DNA of 64,000 nt from Portunus trituberculatus (GCF_017591435.1 NC_059255.1:396117-460116), one strand, 5' to 3'. Shown: positions 1-11,713, numbered from the stretch's first letter. Made by a program: numbers and translations. The notes: generated by a model from the sequence alone, not told the origin.

Positions 1-272
1 GTACTCTTCGCATGTTTGGGGGGGGTTCCAGTCACACAGCTTTACTTGATAGGGTGGAATCGAAAGCTCTTCGTCTCATCAACTCCCCTCCTCTGACTAA
101 CTGTCTTCACTCTCTTTCTCACCGCCGAAATGTTGCATCCCTTTCTATATTTTAACGCTATTTTCATAGTAACTGTTCTACTGATCTTGCTAACTGCATG
201 CATCTACTCTTACTGCGGCCACGCTGCACAAAGCTTTCTTCTTCCTCTCATCCCTATTCTGTCCAACTCTCT
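1..272 (+). pseudogene. Jockey-type LINE (family J), end of the reverse transcriptase ORF
   Basis: Translation resembles the region after the RT domain in jockey-like LINEs, including a YSSHVWGGSSHTALLD-type block and an SSSSHPYS block. That second block recurs in the LINE tail near 7990-8030. The frame is broken by one extra G in the G8 run near 17-24 and by an in-frame stop near 153. The LINE stops at about 272, where an antisense Tigger transposase begins. The window starts inside this element, so its full length is unknown. Confidence 0.75.
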
Positions 273-287
273 CTGCTAAAGATGCCT

Positions 288-735
288 CCCCTACTATCTT
301 CAGATTGTCGAAACCGTACCTCTTCTAGAAGTTGTTGAACCAGCCGTTACTGGCGATGAATGGCTTCTTCTCCCCTTCGATGGTGTCATAGATTGACACA
401 GCCTTCGCTTTGATTAGCGTCAAGCTGATGGGCACACAGGTCTTATTTTGGTGCTCAATCCACGTAGCTAACATCTTCTCCATTCTCTGCATCTCTACAG
501 GACGAGCATAGGATAACTGACTAACTTTGAGTGGAGCTCCTGCCTTAGTTGTGTTGCGTTTTATGTACATTACTGTGGCTTTGTTTACCCCAAATGTGGC
601 CTGAATAACACTATTTCGCTGGCCTTTTTCTGCCCTGTCCAAGACTTCCAGCTTTTCCTCCAGTGTATATGTCTTCCTTGCTCTCTTGGGTGTATCACCG
701 CTAGCTGGAGATGCAGAAGGGCGCTTGGGAGCCAT
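288..735 (-). pseudogene. Tigger/pogo transposase, N-terminal DNA-binding part only
   Basis: The likely start is the ATG at 733-735 (MAPKRPS...), preferred over an upstream in-frame ATG at 810 because a Lys/Pro-rich start is typical of Tigger proteins. It contains a CENP-B/psq-type helix-turn-helix (KTYTLEEKLEVLDRAEKG, about residues 20-40) and then the second CENP-B-type helix-turn-helix ending in GWFNNF. A stop codon follows (325-327). Homology continues in frame after it (KRYGFDNLK, GEAS) to about 288. The DDE catalytic domain is absent. These domains bind the transposon ends. The piece is dead as a transposase. Confidence 0.8.
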
Positions 736-999
736 GGTAAACAATGGGCACGAGAGATGGAGATGTTGCCACAACCACGCATACGTGACCAATGAGAGTG
801 CTTGATGCACGGCCAGGGTGAGAGGGATGTGGGTGGTGGGAAAATGCTAGTGAGCGGCAAATCGCCGCGCGGGTTTTAACTTTATTGACACCGTTTAATT
901 CTGAGGAATTCATACAATGTGATGAATAATCCCTATTTTTTGGACACCATATAACTATGAATTAGTATAAAAGTAAATTTGTATATATTGAGAACTACC

Positions 1000-1002
<3 letters not shown>
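736..1002. other. 5' flank of the Tigger remnant, no gene seen
   Basis: AT-rich sequence upstream of the minus-strand Tigger start, probably the element's 5' non-coding region. I could not identify its terminal inverted repeat. Confidence 0.4.

Positions 1003-1049
<47 letters not shown>
1003..1049. repeat. (TA)n microsatellite
   Basis: Uninterrupted TA dinucleotide run directly before the terminal repeat of pogo-like element C1. Confidence 0.95.
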
Positions 1050-1050
<1 letters not shown>

Positions 1051-1055
1051 TAGTA

Positions 1056-1547
1056 CAGGCAACCCCCGTTTAACAAAGGTTCACACAACGAAATTTTGCT
1101 ACAACGAAAGTTTCATTTTACTACCATCTGCTCGATTAACGAACACCAAACTCACTTTAATAAAGTTTTATCCAGGTAATTTTTTCCAAGTTTAAAAGCC
1201 CCACCGTATCACGCAAGCCGACAAGCTTTTCAATACATTAGGAGCTGCCGATACTAAGGCCTGCCTCAGGAGAAATCTTGTAGAATCAAGATCAAGCCTC
1301 TTGTGGACAACATGCGCACCACTCACTCCAGTTCAAAACATAACAGCGTTAGCAGCAACAACTTACCACCAAAACGCCCTGCAATGTGGCCTAGCATTCC
1401 TAAGAAGACCAGGAAGTCTCTTGCTCTTGAAGTGAAGCTGGATATTATTCACAGACACAAGAAAGGCGAGAAAACTATAGCATTGCTTGCCACCATCTTG
1501 AATCCATCTACTGTCTCTACTATTTTCAAGTCAGCAGACTCTATTAA
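1056..1547 (+). mobile_element. Pogo-like element C1, left half
   Basis: Begins with CAGGCAACCCCCGTTTAAC preceded by TA, the same terminus as copies C2 (19392) and C3 (37625). From about 1382 the plus strand encodes a decayed CENP-B helix-turn-helix (KKTRKSLALEVKLDIIHR). Homology to C2 and C3 stops exactly at the TTAA at 1544-1547, where a piggyBac-like terminus begins. The right half, present in C3, is not found downstream. Confidence 0.75.
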
Positions 1548-2409
<862 letters not shown>

Positions 2410-2413
2410 TTAA

Positions 2414-2642
2414 GGTGGTAAACTCTGGAACTCCCTCCCTGCATCTGTATTTCCGAATTCCTACAACTTGTCTTCTTTTAAGAAGGAGGTATCGAGGCAA
2501 TTGCTCCCCTACTTTGGCTGATGTTTTTTGCACTCTTTACACTTTTTAGAGAGCCAGCACTCAAGTGGGCCTTTCTTTAGCTTTCTTTTTTTTTGCCCTT
2601 GGCTGGCCCTCTTCCCTACGTAAAAAAAAAAAAAAAAAAAAA
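2414..2642 (+). mobile_element. Jockey-type LINE J, 3' end with poly(A)
   Basis: Matches the tail also seen at 8080-8285: the last RT-ORF block (KLWNSLPAS-like), a T-rich 3' UTR with a GTGGGCCTTTCTTTAG motif, then poly(A) from about 2621. It ends directly against pogo-like element G1. Confidence 0.7.
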
Positions 2643-4205
2643 GTCCTCATTATACTGTAGTTCTTTATCCAGTAAATTCACAGTTGCGATATATGGAAAT
2701 TACTACCCTTGATTCGATAAATGATAAGAAAAATTCACAGATACGGTATCCGCTCATATCATCCAAGAGGGCCCAGCGCGGGGAGCAGGGGTGATGACGT
2801 CATCTACGCCACATCTTCCCGCCACTCACTCTACTGTCTTTTAACTAGACCACCCATGGAGCCTGTTATCTCTTCCCATCCCCCCTTTTTTTTAACTTCA
2901 TTACAATATATATTACTTACATGCAATACTAATTAGATGAATAAATGGAATATTAAAGATTCTATTGTAAGCACAAATATACTCATAATAATCATGGCAA
3001 ACATTTAAAGCCTACTAACAGCGGTGAACCACGCAGCAATTGATAAAGGACACAGATGGGCCTGGCAAGCCCACTATCTGAGAATGGTGGAATTTGTATA
3101 ACATCAAGCACGCCTTAGATAACATCATGTCATCTTGGGACGAAGTGAAGACCTCTACCATGAACTTAGCGTGGATTAGAGTATGACCAGAATGCGCACA
3201 TGACTTCCCAAGCTTCACTGAAGACGACATCGGTGTGATCAGAAGTGACACAGTAAATCTGTGCCAAAGGGCTGACTTTGATGAAGTTGATGATGATGAT
3301 GTTCAAGATCTTTTAGAAAGCCATGCTGAATCTCTCTCAAATGATGAACTTATAGAGCAAGACAAAGCATCACAGTTGGCAGAAAAAGAGGGAAATGAGG
3401 AAGAACCTGTACGTGGCCTGGACATCAAAACTCATAGAGAATGTCTCGGTGGTATCAAAAAAGGTCTGGAAACCCTGAAGGAACGTGATCCAAATCCTGC
3501 CAGGAGTAGCAAAGTGGCTCATGACGTAGAGAAAAGTGTCAAAATTTATCAAGAAATCAAAACTCATAGAGAATGTCTCGGTGGTATCAAAAAAGGTCTG
3601 GAAACCCTGAAGGAACATGATCCAAATCCTGCCAGGAGTAGCAAAGTGGCTCATGACGTAGAGAAAAGTGTCAAAATTTATCAAGAAATCTATGACGAAA
3701 AAACATGAAAAACCAAACGGTCCTCTATCTACTTGTTCTTCAAGCCAGTCAGACATGCCGTCCCTGTCACACCTGCCGACCCTGCTACAGCTGGCCCTTC
3801 CTCCATATTCTCTTTCTTCAAACCAGTGAAATGTGCTGACCCTGCTACAGCTGGCCCTCTACATCTGCTTCCTGCTTCCGACAGTGCAGACGACGAAGTT
3901 CACTCAGTGGAAGATGAGTAAGGGCTGAAATACCTACTGTCCTTTAGCCTCGGGAGGGACATCATCTGATAAAATACATGGTGAGTGAAAGGTAAATAAA
4001 AACGTTTTCTGTTTATTTCTTTTGTGAGGTACTTTACATTTTTTTTAATGACTATTTTCATGTATTTTCATTTCTGTAGGGGTGACTTTTGCCGTGCTGG
4101 AACGCATTCCTTACTATTACATGTTATAATGGGTTCGGTATACGGTAAATTTGATTTATGATAAGGTTTCCAGGAACGCATATGTACCGTATAACGAGGA
4201 TTTAC

Positions 4206-4207
<2 letters not shown>
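2641..4207 (+). mobile_element. Tigger-like element G1, internally deleted
   Basis: Left terminus starts within AGTCCTCATTATAC beside the LINE poly(A). Right terminus is AACGAGGATTTACTG ending at 4207, followed by a (GT)/(TA) tract. Same family as the longer copy G2 (45178-47543). Only the C-terminal third of the transposase remains. Confidence 0.75.
3040..3921 (+). pseudogene. Tigger G1 transposase, C-terminal part with in-frame duplication
   Basis: The conceptual protein runs from the segment after the catalytic domain (TDGPGKPT-like) through an acidic stretch (DFDEVDDDDVQDLL) to a tail with two FFKPV repeats near 3735-3850. A 132-bp unit, 44 codons, is tandemly duplicated in frame at 3424-3555 and 3556-3687. 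I saw one nucleotide difference between the units. A stop follows YDEKT at 3708 and the tail continues in another frame. Stops before 3235 break the upstream part. The catalytic DDE region is missing. Confidence 0.75.

Positions 4208-4275
<68 letters not shown>
4208..4275. repeat. (TA)n microsatellite between G1 and A1
   Basis: Nearly pure TA run lying exactly between the right end of G1 and the left end of A1. Confidence 0.95.
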
Positions 4276-4278
<3 letters not shown>

Positions 4279-5408
4279 TAATACTCCACTTAACGAACGT
4301 TCGTTTAACAAATTTCCGGTTTAACATACTATATAAAGTGAGACCAAAAATCCGCATAACGTACAACCACATCCGTTTTAGCGAATTTTCTGGGTTTGAA
4401 TTTGCCGGGTAAGGGACCAAACGCGGTAGTTTCGCTGTGATTGGGTGGCTCCACGCCTGTCTATAGCGCTCCTGGAGCTGGATCCAAGATTCTTTAACAA
4501 TGTCAGAGAAACCTCTTACAGCAAAATGGCATCCATGAACGCGCGGAGAGACGGTGACAAGGTTGCTATCAGGTTGCTCTGAGGTTGCTGGGAACACCAC
4601 CTCTCAAGGTGGTGTTACTGTCTTATATAATGCATTTATGTTCACAAAACAACATTTCTATTAGATTTTTACGAACCTTGCCCCGAAGAAAGGATTGTTT
4701 TGTAATGCATAAAGAGAAATCTTACATGGAATACTAAAAAATAAAGCAGAGATGAGACTCGCTGCCACTCGGCCGCTTCTTCTTCTTGTGACCCTTTTGC
4801 TTGTGTGTTACTTTCATCATGATGTTTATGTTTTCACTCCTCTATTGCCTGCTATAATGGATATCATATCTTAATATTCATATACGCTCATGCCACGAAG
4901 ATAACCTCGACTCCGTGGCACTGAGTGATAGTGAATTACTACTGAAATACCGCGGGATTTCATTAATAATTCACTGTCACTCAGTGACACGGAGTCAAGG
5001 TTATCCTCGTGGCATGAGCGTATATGAATACTAAGATATGATATCCATTATAACAGGCAAGAGAGGAGTGGAAACAAATATCATGGGGAAAGACAACACG
5101 CAGGCTAAAAGGGTCACAAGAGGAAGAAGAAGCAGCCGAGTCGCCTTGAGTCTCCCGTTTCGTCTGTGGCTCATCTCATTTCTGCTTTATTTTTTGGTAT
5201 TCCATGTAAGATTTCACTTTATGCATTACAAAATAATCCTTTCTTTGGGGCAAGGTTTGTAAAAAGCTAATAGAAATGTTGTTTTGTGAACATAAATGCG
5301 AGAATGTGAGAGAATTTGTACGTAGCTTCTCTACCTTCCAATGACTCACATGACATCATAAAAGTAGTGGTACACCGGTGACCCAATGTGCTGCCAAACG
5401 TATATGTA

Positions 5409-5442
<34 letters not shown>

Positions 5443-5588
5443 TTACCATGTGGTATGTTGGGACCAGTCCAGAATGCATCCCCCTATTTCCATTATTTCC
5501 TATGGCAAAATTACATCTGCTTAACGAATTTTCGCTCTACGAACAGCTTTGACACCCCTTATCCTGTTCATTAAGCGGAGTATTACTT
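4276..5588 (+). mobile_element. Pogo-like element A1 with a giant foldback core
   Basis: Left end CAGTAATACTCCACTTAACG; right end CTTAACGAATTTTCG through AAGCGGAGTATTACTT, flanked by TA. Copies A2 (38545) and A3 (41537) share both ends. No transposase ORF is recognised, so it is non-autonomous. The middle (4632-5300) is an inverted repeat with arms over 300 bp. A short TA tract and T-run at 5405-5443 precede the right subterminal block. Confidence 0.75.
4632..5300. repeat. Inverted repeat core of A1
   Basis: The left arm (about 4632-4950) reads inward through TGTTCACAAAAC, TAATGCATAAAG, TGTGACCCTTTTGC, ATGGATATCATATC and CCGTGGCACTGAGTG. The reverse complements appear in mirror order to about 5300, and the centre is near 4952. 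Arms have scattered mismatches. Element A2 keeps both arms (38890-39540); A3 keeps only the left arm. Confidence 0.85.
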
Positions 5589-5594
5589 TATATA

Positions 5595-5688
<94 letters not shown>
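5589..5688. repeat. (TATC)n and (TA)n compound microsatellite
   Basis: Ten or so TATC units followed by a TA run, located between the ends of A1 and B1. Confidence 0.95.
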
Positions 5689-5691
<3 letters not shown>

Positions 5692-5956
5692 TAAAGTCCC
5701 GGGTTACGTCGGTCTCGAGTTACGTCAAACTCGTAGTTACGTCAATCCACTAGAAGGCAATTTAAGATTTAAAAATTAAAAATCATAAATCGTAAAGTGC
5801 GGGATTTATTGTTATTGTTGGTGGTTGCCCGCCACACCGCCCGCCTCATGCTTGAATACAATAACACCCTGCCTCAGTTCCACCACACCATCGCCCCTAG
5901 CAAGAGTGTTATCCTACTTCTGCGTTTACTGACTCAAGTTCTTAGTATCTTGCTCA

Positions 5957-6040
5957 ATGGCACCAAAGAGAAAACTTCTTAGTGACAGCAGTGATGCTAA
6001 GAAAAGGAAAACCATTATGCTACAAGAAAAGAGGACATAA
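5957..6040 (+). pseudogene. Tigger transposase N-terminal stub in B1
   Basis: Starts MAPKRKLLSDSSDAKKRK and stops after 27 codons. Right after the stop another frame encodes DIIKRHE-like residues, so a small deletion broke the first helix-turn-helix. Nothing of the catalytic domain remains. Confidence 0.65.
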
Positions 6041-6169
6041 TTAAAAGACATGAGAAGGGAGGCAGCAGCTGTGTGTGAGGGAGGGAAGAAGAAAATGGGA
6101 AGTTCGTTACCATGACAACGGGGAGGTTGACGACCTTGAGGGCTCGCACACCCATCACAACAATAACAA

Positions 6170-6460
6170 CTCCAGAGCCTTCGCCTGGGCCACACGACAC
6201 TCGCAGCTGACTTGCACCGTCTGCGCCTGTCTGCTGATCCCTATTGCCTTTTCCTATTGCATTTCCTGCCCTGCTGCCCACGCTTCTACTCCCACCGCAC
6301 TGCACTACACTCCCAGCTGTCCGCCCTGTGGGCGTCACAACATTCGACCTGCCCACCCTCCTGGCGGCCTCAGGTGTCCACCCCTCTCGGCAACCTGCAG
6401 TCCTTCGGGTTCGTGGCCCTAATCAACAACAAAAACAAGCTTGTGTTTCATATTCCTAAA
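6170..6460 (+). pseudogene. LINE C-terminal fragment carried inside B1
   Basis: Aligns by eye with the LINE tail at 48740-49000: a GLGHT-like block, then PTLLAASGVHPSRQPAVL against PTLLAASGIHPSWQPAVL. In that LINE tail a CPWC...H...C knuckle lies between these blocks; it is degraded here. The same insert occupies the same position in B2, so it was acquired before B copies dispersed. Confidence 0.7.
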
Positions 6461-6630
6461 TAGTTGTAAATAATATAACAATATAACCTTTAACTTACCT
6501 GAATGACCATAAACAATGATTGGTTGAAAACTCGATAATATGCTTTGAAATGTATGGAAACTCGAGTTACATACAAAATCGACTTACGTCATGTTTCAGG
6601 AACGTAACTCTGACGTAAACCGAGACCTTA

Positions 6631-6834
<204 letters not shown>

Positions 6835-6984
6835 AGAAGGTGGAGAGGAGCTAGAGAAAGAAGGCAAGGCTGTGACCTATGGAGAAGTGACAGTAGTGTG
6901 GAGGTAGTCTACTTTGACTTTGATGATCCCTTGTCTTCCTTCCCTCCTTTGTCATTTCAGCAATGTCCTTCAGGCAGTCATTAA

Positions 6985-7043
6985 ATTCACGATAACGGAC
7001 AACCCCTCATCTCTGAAATATCCGTTATCACGAGGTACCACTG
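6985..7043 (-). mobile_element. Terminal end of a further pogo-like element
   Basis: Reads outward as a TIR: minus-strand CAGTGGTACCTCGTGATAAC, ending at 7043 before TA. A second copy of this terminus is at 7441-7500. No matching left end was found. Sequence 6833-6984 holds nothing I recognise. Confidence 0.5.
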
Positions 7044-7649
7044 TAATCATCATCAAAATCCTTTAATGTCAACTCTTTAATAATCAACTCACTATTACCC
7101 CCTCACAACCACAATAAAAGCATCATACACAATGGTAGCCACACTATATGCAGTAACCTGCAAGTAATGGGTGATGAGATGGTGTCAGTCCTGCAACACC
7201 AAAGATGCCATTGGACCACATGGGAATCAACAATTACACTATACGATAAGCTATATCATTAATTCATCTATTCTCAGTAAGACAAATTTATTTTCATTAA
7301 TAATAATGAACTCCTTTATTTCAACATTGAGTGTAGAATAAGGTAGGTTAATTTATGAAAATATTTTTAGCATTATGTAAAAGAAAATAAATAAATAAAC
7401 TAAAAAAGAAAGGGGGTGATTAAGGGTCTCACAGACAAAGAGCTCTTAGTAACGGACAACCCCTCATCTCCGAAATGTCCATTATCACGAGTTACCACTG
7501 TAATCATCATCAAAATCCTTTAATGTCAACTCTTTAATAATCAACTCACTATTATCCCCACAACCACAATAAAAACATCATACACAATGGTAGCCACACT
7601 GTATGCAGTAATCTGCAAGTAATGGGTGATGAGATGGTGTCAGTCCTGC
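6994..7649. repeat. Direct repeat of about 200 bp, offset 457 bp
   Basis: 6994-7192 and 7451-7649 are near-identical direct copies. Both run from the transposon terminus into the same flank (CATACACAATGGTAGCCACA and onward). The spacer 7193-7450 is AT-rich with no gene seen. Confidence 0.85.
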
Positions 7650-7658
7650 AATACTCAC

Positions 7659-7831
7659 CATTACTAAATATAAAAGCAGCAAACATATGATGTGCTAGGA
7701 TCCTGGCCACCTCCAGGGGCAAGATAACTGGAGGCTCTTTCCACACAAAACATTTCCACAGAGGCATCACCAGGCTGGCAATTCTTTGTACCTTCTTTCT
7801 GATCTTTATACAGGTAACACAGGACCAACAT
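7659..7831 (-). CDS. Candidate host exon (uncertain)
   Basis: On the minus strand this 173-nt interval has an AG acceptor after a pyrimidine-leaning tract (TTTCTTTGTGCAG) and a strong GTGAGT donor. One frame is open across it (CVTCIKIRKKVQRIASLV...). I do not recognise the peptide. It sits in the stretch between the direct repeat and the next LINE that shows no transposon signature. It could also be a chance ORF or unknown repeat; product unknown. Confidence 0.2.
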
Positions 7832-7959
7832 CTGCACAAAGAAACAATAGATATTTTCACTATGCATTTTTGTTATTAGATATGATATGGGTGAATACAC
7901 TAAGCTCCTTTTCAGTAATCCCACTATAGTCTGATAATTTTATGAAGAGTATTTTGGCT

Positions 7960-8285
7960 AATTGTATGCCTTCCCTCCTGCAGCCTTGGTGCACAAGGCT
8001 TTCTTCTTCCTCACATCCCTATTCTGGCATATCCTCTAATACAAGAGTTAACCAGTGTTCTCAATCATTCATATACCTTTCAGTGATAAACTCTGGAACT
8101 CCCTACCTGCTTCTGTATTTCCATCTTCCTACGACGACTTCTTTTAAGAGGGAAGTTTCAAGACATTTGTCCCTATCTTTTGACTAATCCCTTCAAAATA
8201 TTTTAGGGAAGCTGCAGTTTAGGTGGGCCTTTCTTTAATGTTTTGTTGCCCTTGGCAGGTCTACCTCTTGTGTAAAAAAAAAAAA
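7960..8285 (+). mobile_element. Jockey-type LINE J, 5'-truncated 3' end
   Basis: Encodes the end of the J-family pol (SSSSHPYSG, RVNQ, TSFKREV) with a drifted frame, then the T-rich 3' UTR and poly(A) at 8274-8285. Same family as 1-272, 2414-2642 and 21178-22733. Confidence 0.75.
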
Positions 8286-8792
8286 TCCCCATTTCTTGTA
8301 GAAGTTGCACATCTCACTGGTTAAGTCATTCCCACTGTTTGTGGAACTGTGGAAACTGACTCCTGTGCGCTTCAGCAATGGGAATACTAATGAAGCACTG
8401 ATATCAGCTTACTTGATATAGCTCAACTTGGGAAGTGTGCTATCTCCAACCACCCTATGAACCTGTCCACGTATGCTAAGTGCACTTGTCTGTCGAGCTG
8501 GAATAAATCTGTCACTGTATGTTGAAATGGATACTGGGGTGGGGGCTTGGCTGCTCGCAAGTGTGAGTGGGTGTTGCAGATGATCCAGGTATCTCTGTGG
8601 TGTTGTAAATCGCCTCCTATACCAGGTCTGCCTTGCCCTCCTTAGCATCCAGTATAGACCCTGGTGGCCTGTGTGGAGCTTTGCCGCCTGTCATCTGAGA
8701 GCTGCAGGTACCATCAAGCAGAGAGATCCTTGCCCAAACATTTATGTTACTAGCCCATGCAACACTGCCACCCTGTCCCTGAGCCCACAGAA
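8286..8792. other. Unassigned stretch next to the gypsy remnant
   Basis: A minus-strand ORF at 8409-8648 (RRRFTTPQRYLDHL near its start) could be the C-terminal end of the neighbouring gypsy pol. I cannot align it with confidence and see nothing else. Confidence 0.25.
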
Positions 8793-9870
8793 TTAACACA
8801 GGTAAGTCACCTCCTGGGCCTGATGTGGATGCAAATCCCCTGCTGTCACTTTAGCAATGAGTAGCTGATAGTCCTGGTCCTTAGCAGCTGCCTGCATAAC
8901 CTTTGTGCTGTCCAGGACTATGTGATCATTGCTGTCAAACACAGCCACTGTTGCAGCAACCATGTTAACCTCCACGTCATTGGACTGTTCCTCATCTCTG
9001 ACATTTAGTGGTGCACAGAGCATTAAATACCGCAACCAGAAGTCGGCTACAGAATTGCATTTCCCTTCAAGATACTTGATCTGGTACTTATACTGTAGTG
9101 TTTTCTCTTTCAGAGCAAACAGTCTTGGGTTTGCGACATCTTTCAGCTCTCTGTTTCCCAAGAGCTTCACTAGAGGATGGTGGTCAGTAATGATGAAGAA
9201 GTTGGGATATCTAAGCAGGAAGAGGTGAGCTTTGTGGAGGCACAAAGCAACAACCAGAATTTCGCCCTCCACAGACGCATAGCCCACCTCCTCAGGCATG
9301 AAGTGATGGCTGCCACACAGCGCCAGGAGCCACCCACTTTCACAACAGAAGGGAGCCCCTCCCAGATGACAAAAACAGTATTGCTCCAATCTGTCATCAC
9401 CACAGTGAGTCTGTCTTTGTCATAGAAAGTGAGGCCTTCCTTGGCGAGCGTGAAGACTACCTTCTTGGCTTGGCGAAATTCTCTTGCAGGTTTTCATCCC
9501 AGTAGACTCTTTTCCTTTGTGCTTTCCAAAATGACTCCTGAAATGTCTCCATGAGTGGTGTGTTGGCCAGAAAGGCACTAGCTAGTTGACAAATCCATGC
9601 CAGGAGCAGATGTTGGTCAAGGATGGCTCAGCATGCAGGTCAAAGTTCCTGACAGCAGCCAGCCTTTCCTTTGTAGACTTGTAGACATCCCAGCCTACAT
9701 AAAAGCCCAAGAAGTCCACCTGCCTCCTACAGAACATGAATTTTTCTGGCTTCAGGGTCACACCTTTCACAGCACATGTCTCCAGAAAACTTTATGTGCC
9801 AGAATCCATGGGTGTTCTACAGTACATATACCTGACCCAAGGGGTGAAGAAAGTCGTGAGTTTCCTGAGT
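8793..9870 (-). pseudogene. Ty3/gypsy pol remnant: end of RT and RNase H
   Basis: On the minus strand, about 9850-9580 encodes the end of RT (ETHDF-like block, CRRQVDFLGFYVGW, RLAAVRNF). Then comes a block resembling WHGFVNQLAPFLA, then RNase H (9389-8793) with YASVEGEILVVALCL, ITDHHPLVKLLG and NPRLFALKEKTLQYKYQIKYL. Stops and frameshifts separate the blocks. Catalytic RT motifs, protease, integrase and LTRs were not found. It is unrelated in organisation to the element at 26538. Confidence 0.75.
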
Positions 9871-10611
9871 GAGTTTCATTGGGTTCCTGGCTCATAGTGA
9901 ATAATCTGCACCAGTGAGCTGCCTAGTTGGTCACCTGGAGAGTAATGTGACCAATGGAGTCCAAGGCCTCTTAATACCCAGCACCTGCCACTCCTTTGTG
10001 GTGAACCTGGCATCCAAGGACTATTGCAAAGCAGAAGTGCAATGAGGCAATGGAGGCGGATGTGGAGGACAGCCTCCTTCAGACCCCAATAATACAGGTC
10101 TAACCAGCACTGCATCGAAAATGCCTCCATGACAGGAACGCTGCGGTGGACATCTCCATGTGAGGACTGGATCATGTCATCAGCTGCCATTGAAGAACAG
10201 AGATAGCTTTGGTCTGTGCAAGGAGCAGTATTGCACCTATTACATGGCTGTAGTTACTTGTGGCCACCGACAGCTTGACCTCGGTGTCTGGGTGGGTAAG
10301 CACGGGCAACATCCAGCAATGGTGGGGAAGCGTAGGTCCATTAATCACTGCGCCACGTAAGAGGTTAAGTGACATGCAGGTTGGTGTGTGTGTTTTTTAC
10401 TGAGGCCTTGGCCCAACATGTCGTATATCTCTTACAGTGTTCTTACCTTGGAGAAAGAAATTTTTGGCTAATGGTGGTGAATGGAAGAGGAGGAGGAGGG
10501 AGGGAGGGAAGAAGGGATCCAAGCACTATTCACACATAAACATTAACCATAAATTAAAACTGCACTTTCCTAAAACAAAAAAAAAAGTGAAGTAAATAGT
10601 TTGGAAATTAA
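9871..10611. other. No clear gene
   Basis: Minus-strand ORFs at 9876-10190 and 10172-10375 may continue the decayed gypsy pol but show no motif. From 10376 the sequence is simple and purine-rich. Confidence 0.3.
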
Positions 10612-10779
10612 CCCCTTCACGCCGGATGTTAAAAAAGCCCACCTGTATGATATACAGGTGGTAGTGAAAGAGCGCGGGGAACTCGTGCAAGCTTGTCATA
10701 CTTGTCGTCTTTGTGTATTACGCTGCTATTTTTTAGTCACTATATCGCCTTTGAACAGGAAAGTGGACGCTTCTCTCTT

Positions 10780-10837
<58 letters not shown>

Positions 10838-10860
10838 TTAGAAAATTTGTTGTTTTTGCA
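10612..10860 (-). mobile_element. PiggyBac-like element D3, one end
   Basis: TTAA at 10608-10611 followed by CCCCTTCACGCCGGATG, matching the right terminus of D1 in inverted orientation. Shares the subterminal block (GCTTGTCATACTTGTCG) and a (GA)n tract at 10783-10835. The other end is lost where LINE tails begin. Confidence 0.6.
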
Positions 10861-10873
10861 TTTGTGTGTGTGT

Positions 10874-11021
10874 ATTTACCTAGTTGTATTTACCTAGTTG
10901 TAGTTTTACAGGGCCTGGGCTTTATGCTCGTGTGGCCCGTCCATATCTACACTTATCCAATCTTACTTTAAAAGTGTGCACACTCGTTGCAGACACTACT
11001 TCTTCATCTAAACTGTTCCAC
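10874..11021 (-). mobile_element. CR1/L2-like LINE, 3' UTR fragment
   Basis: Short 5'-truncated copy of the LINE 3' end, starting after a TG tract with TATTTACCTAGTTG repeats and a CAGGGCCTGGGC block. No coding part. Confidence 0.75.
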
Positions 11022-11027
11022 GTGTGT

Positions 11028-11410
11028 ATTTACCTAATTGTATTTACCTAATTGTAACATACGGGAAAAGAGCTATGCTCGTACTGTCCCGTCTCCATAT
11101 CTACTAATGTCCAGCTTTTTCTTAAAATCATGAATATTCCTTGCGTTGACCACTTCCACGTCTAAACTATTCCATGCTTCCACCCTTCTATGAGGGAAGC
11201 TATATTTTCACATCTCTCCTATAAGTGGCCATTTTAGTTTTTCCCATGCCCTCTCGACATTCTTTCATTCCACATACACAGATCTTCCCTATCCATTTTT
11301 CCATGCCAATCATCACTCTGTATATTGCTATCAGGTCTCCCCTTTCTCTTCTGTTTTCCAGGGTCGGAAGTTGCATTCTGTTCAGTCTGTCTTCATAAGT
11401 CAAATCTCTT

Positions 11411-11413
<3 letters not shown>
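11028..11413 (-). mobile_element. CR1/L2-like LINE E1, 5'-truncated
   Basis: 3' UTR (TATTTACCTAATTG repeats, GGGAAAAGAGCTATGC) plus the last pol codons at 11200-11403 (TYEDRLNRMQLPTLENRRERG). Same subfamily as E4 and E7. Ends in a long (GT)n tract. Confidence 0.8.

Positions 11414-11477
<64 letters not shown>
11414..11477. repeat. (GT)n microsatellite
   Basis: About 30 GT units between LINE copies E1 and E2. Confidence 0.95.
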
Positions 11478-11478
<1 letters not shown>

Positions 11479-11693
11479 TTCACCTAGTTGTATTCACCTA
11501 GTTGTAATTTTACAGGGCCTGGGTCTCATATGGTTCTCTCCATATCTACACAATCCAACTTTCCTTTAAAACTATGCACACTCTTGTTGACACCATTCCT
11601 CATCAAACCATTCCACATCCTCCACTACATCTTTGTAGAAACTATTTTTCATTAACATCCTTACATATTCCCTTGGCTTCTTTTTTACTATCT
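11478..11693 (-). mobile_element. CR1/L2-like LINE E2, 3' UTR fragment
   Basis: TTCACCTAGTTG start and the ACAGGGCCTGGG block resemble the 3' UTR of E6. Flanked by GT tracts at both ends. Confidence 0.7.
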
Positions 11694-11713
11694 CTGTGTG
11701 TGTGTGTGTGTGT

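Noticed and set aside
9177..9425. Plus-strand ORFs at 8929-9425
   Set aside because: Antisense to the gypsy RNase H domain.
11414..11477. CRISPR-like or satellite array from repeated TG and TATTTACCTAGTTG units
   Set aside because: The repeats are microsatellite and LINE 3' UTR motifs with no unique spacers of constant length; the genome is eukaryotic.
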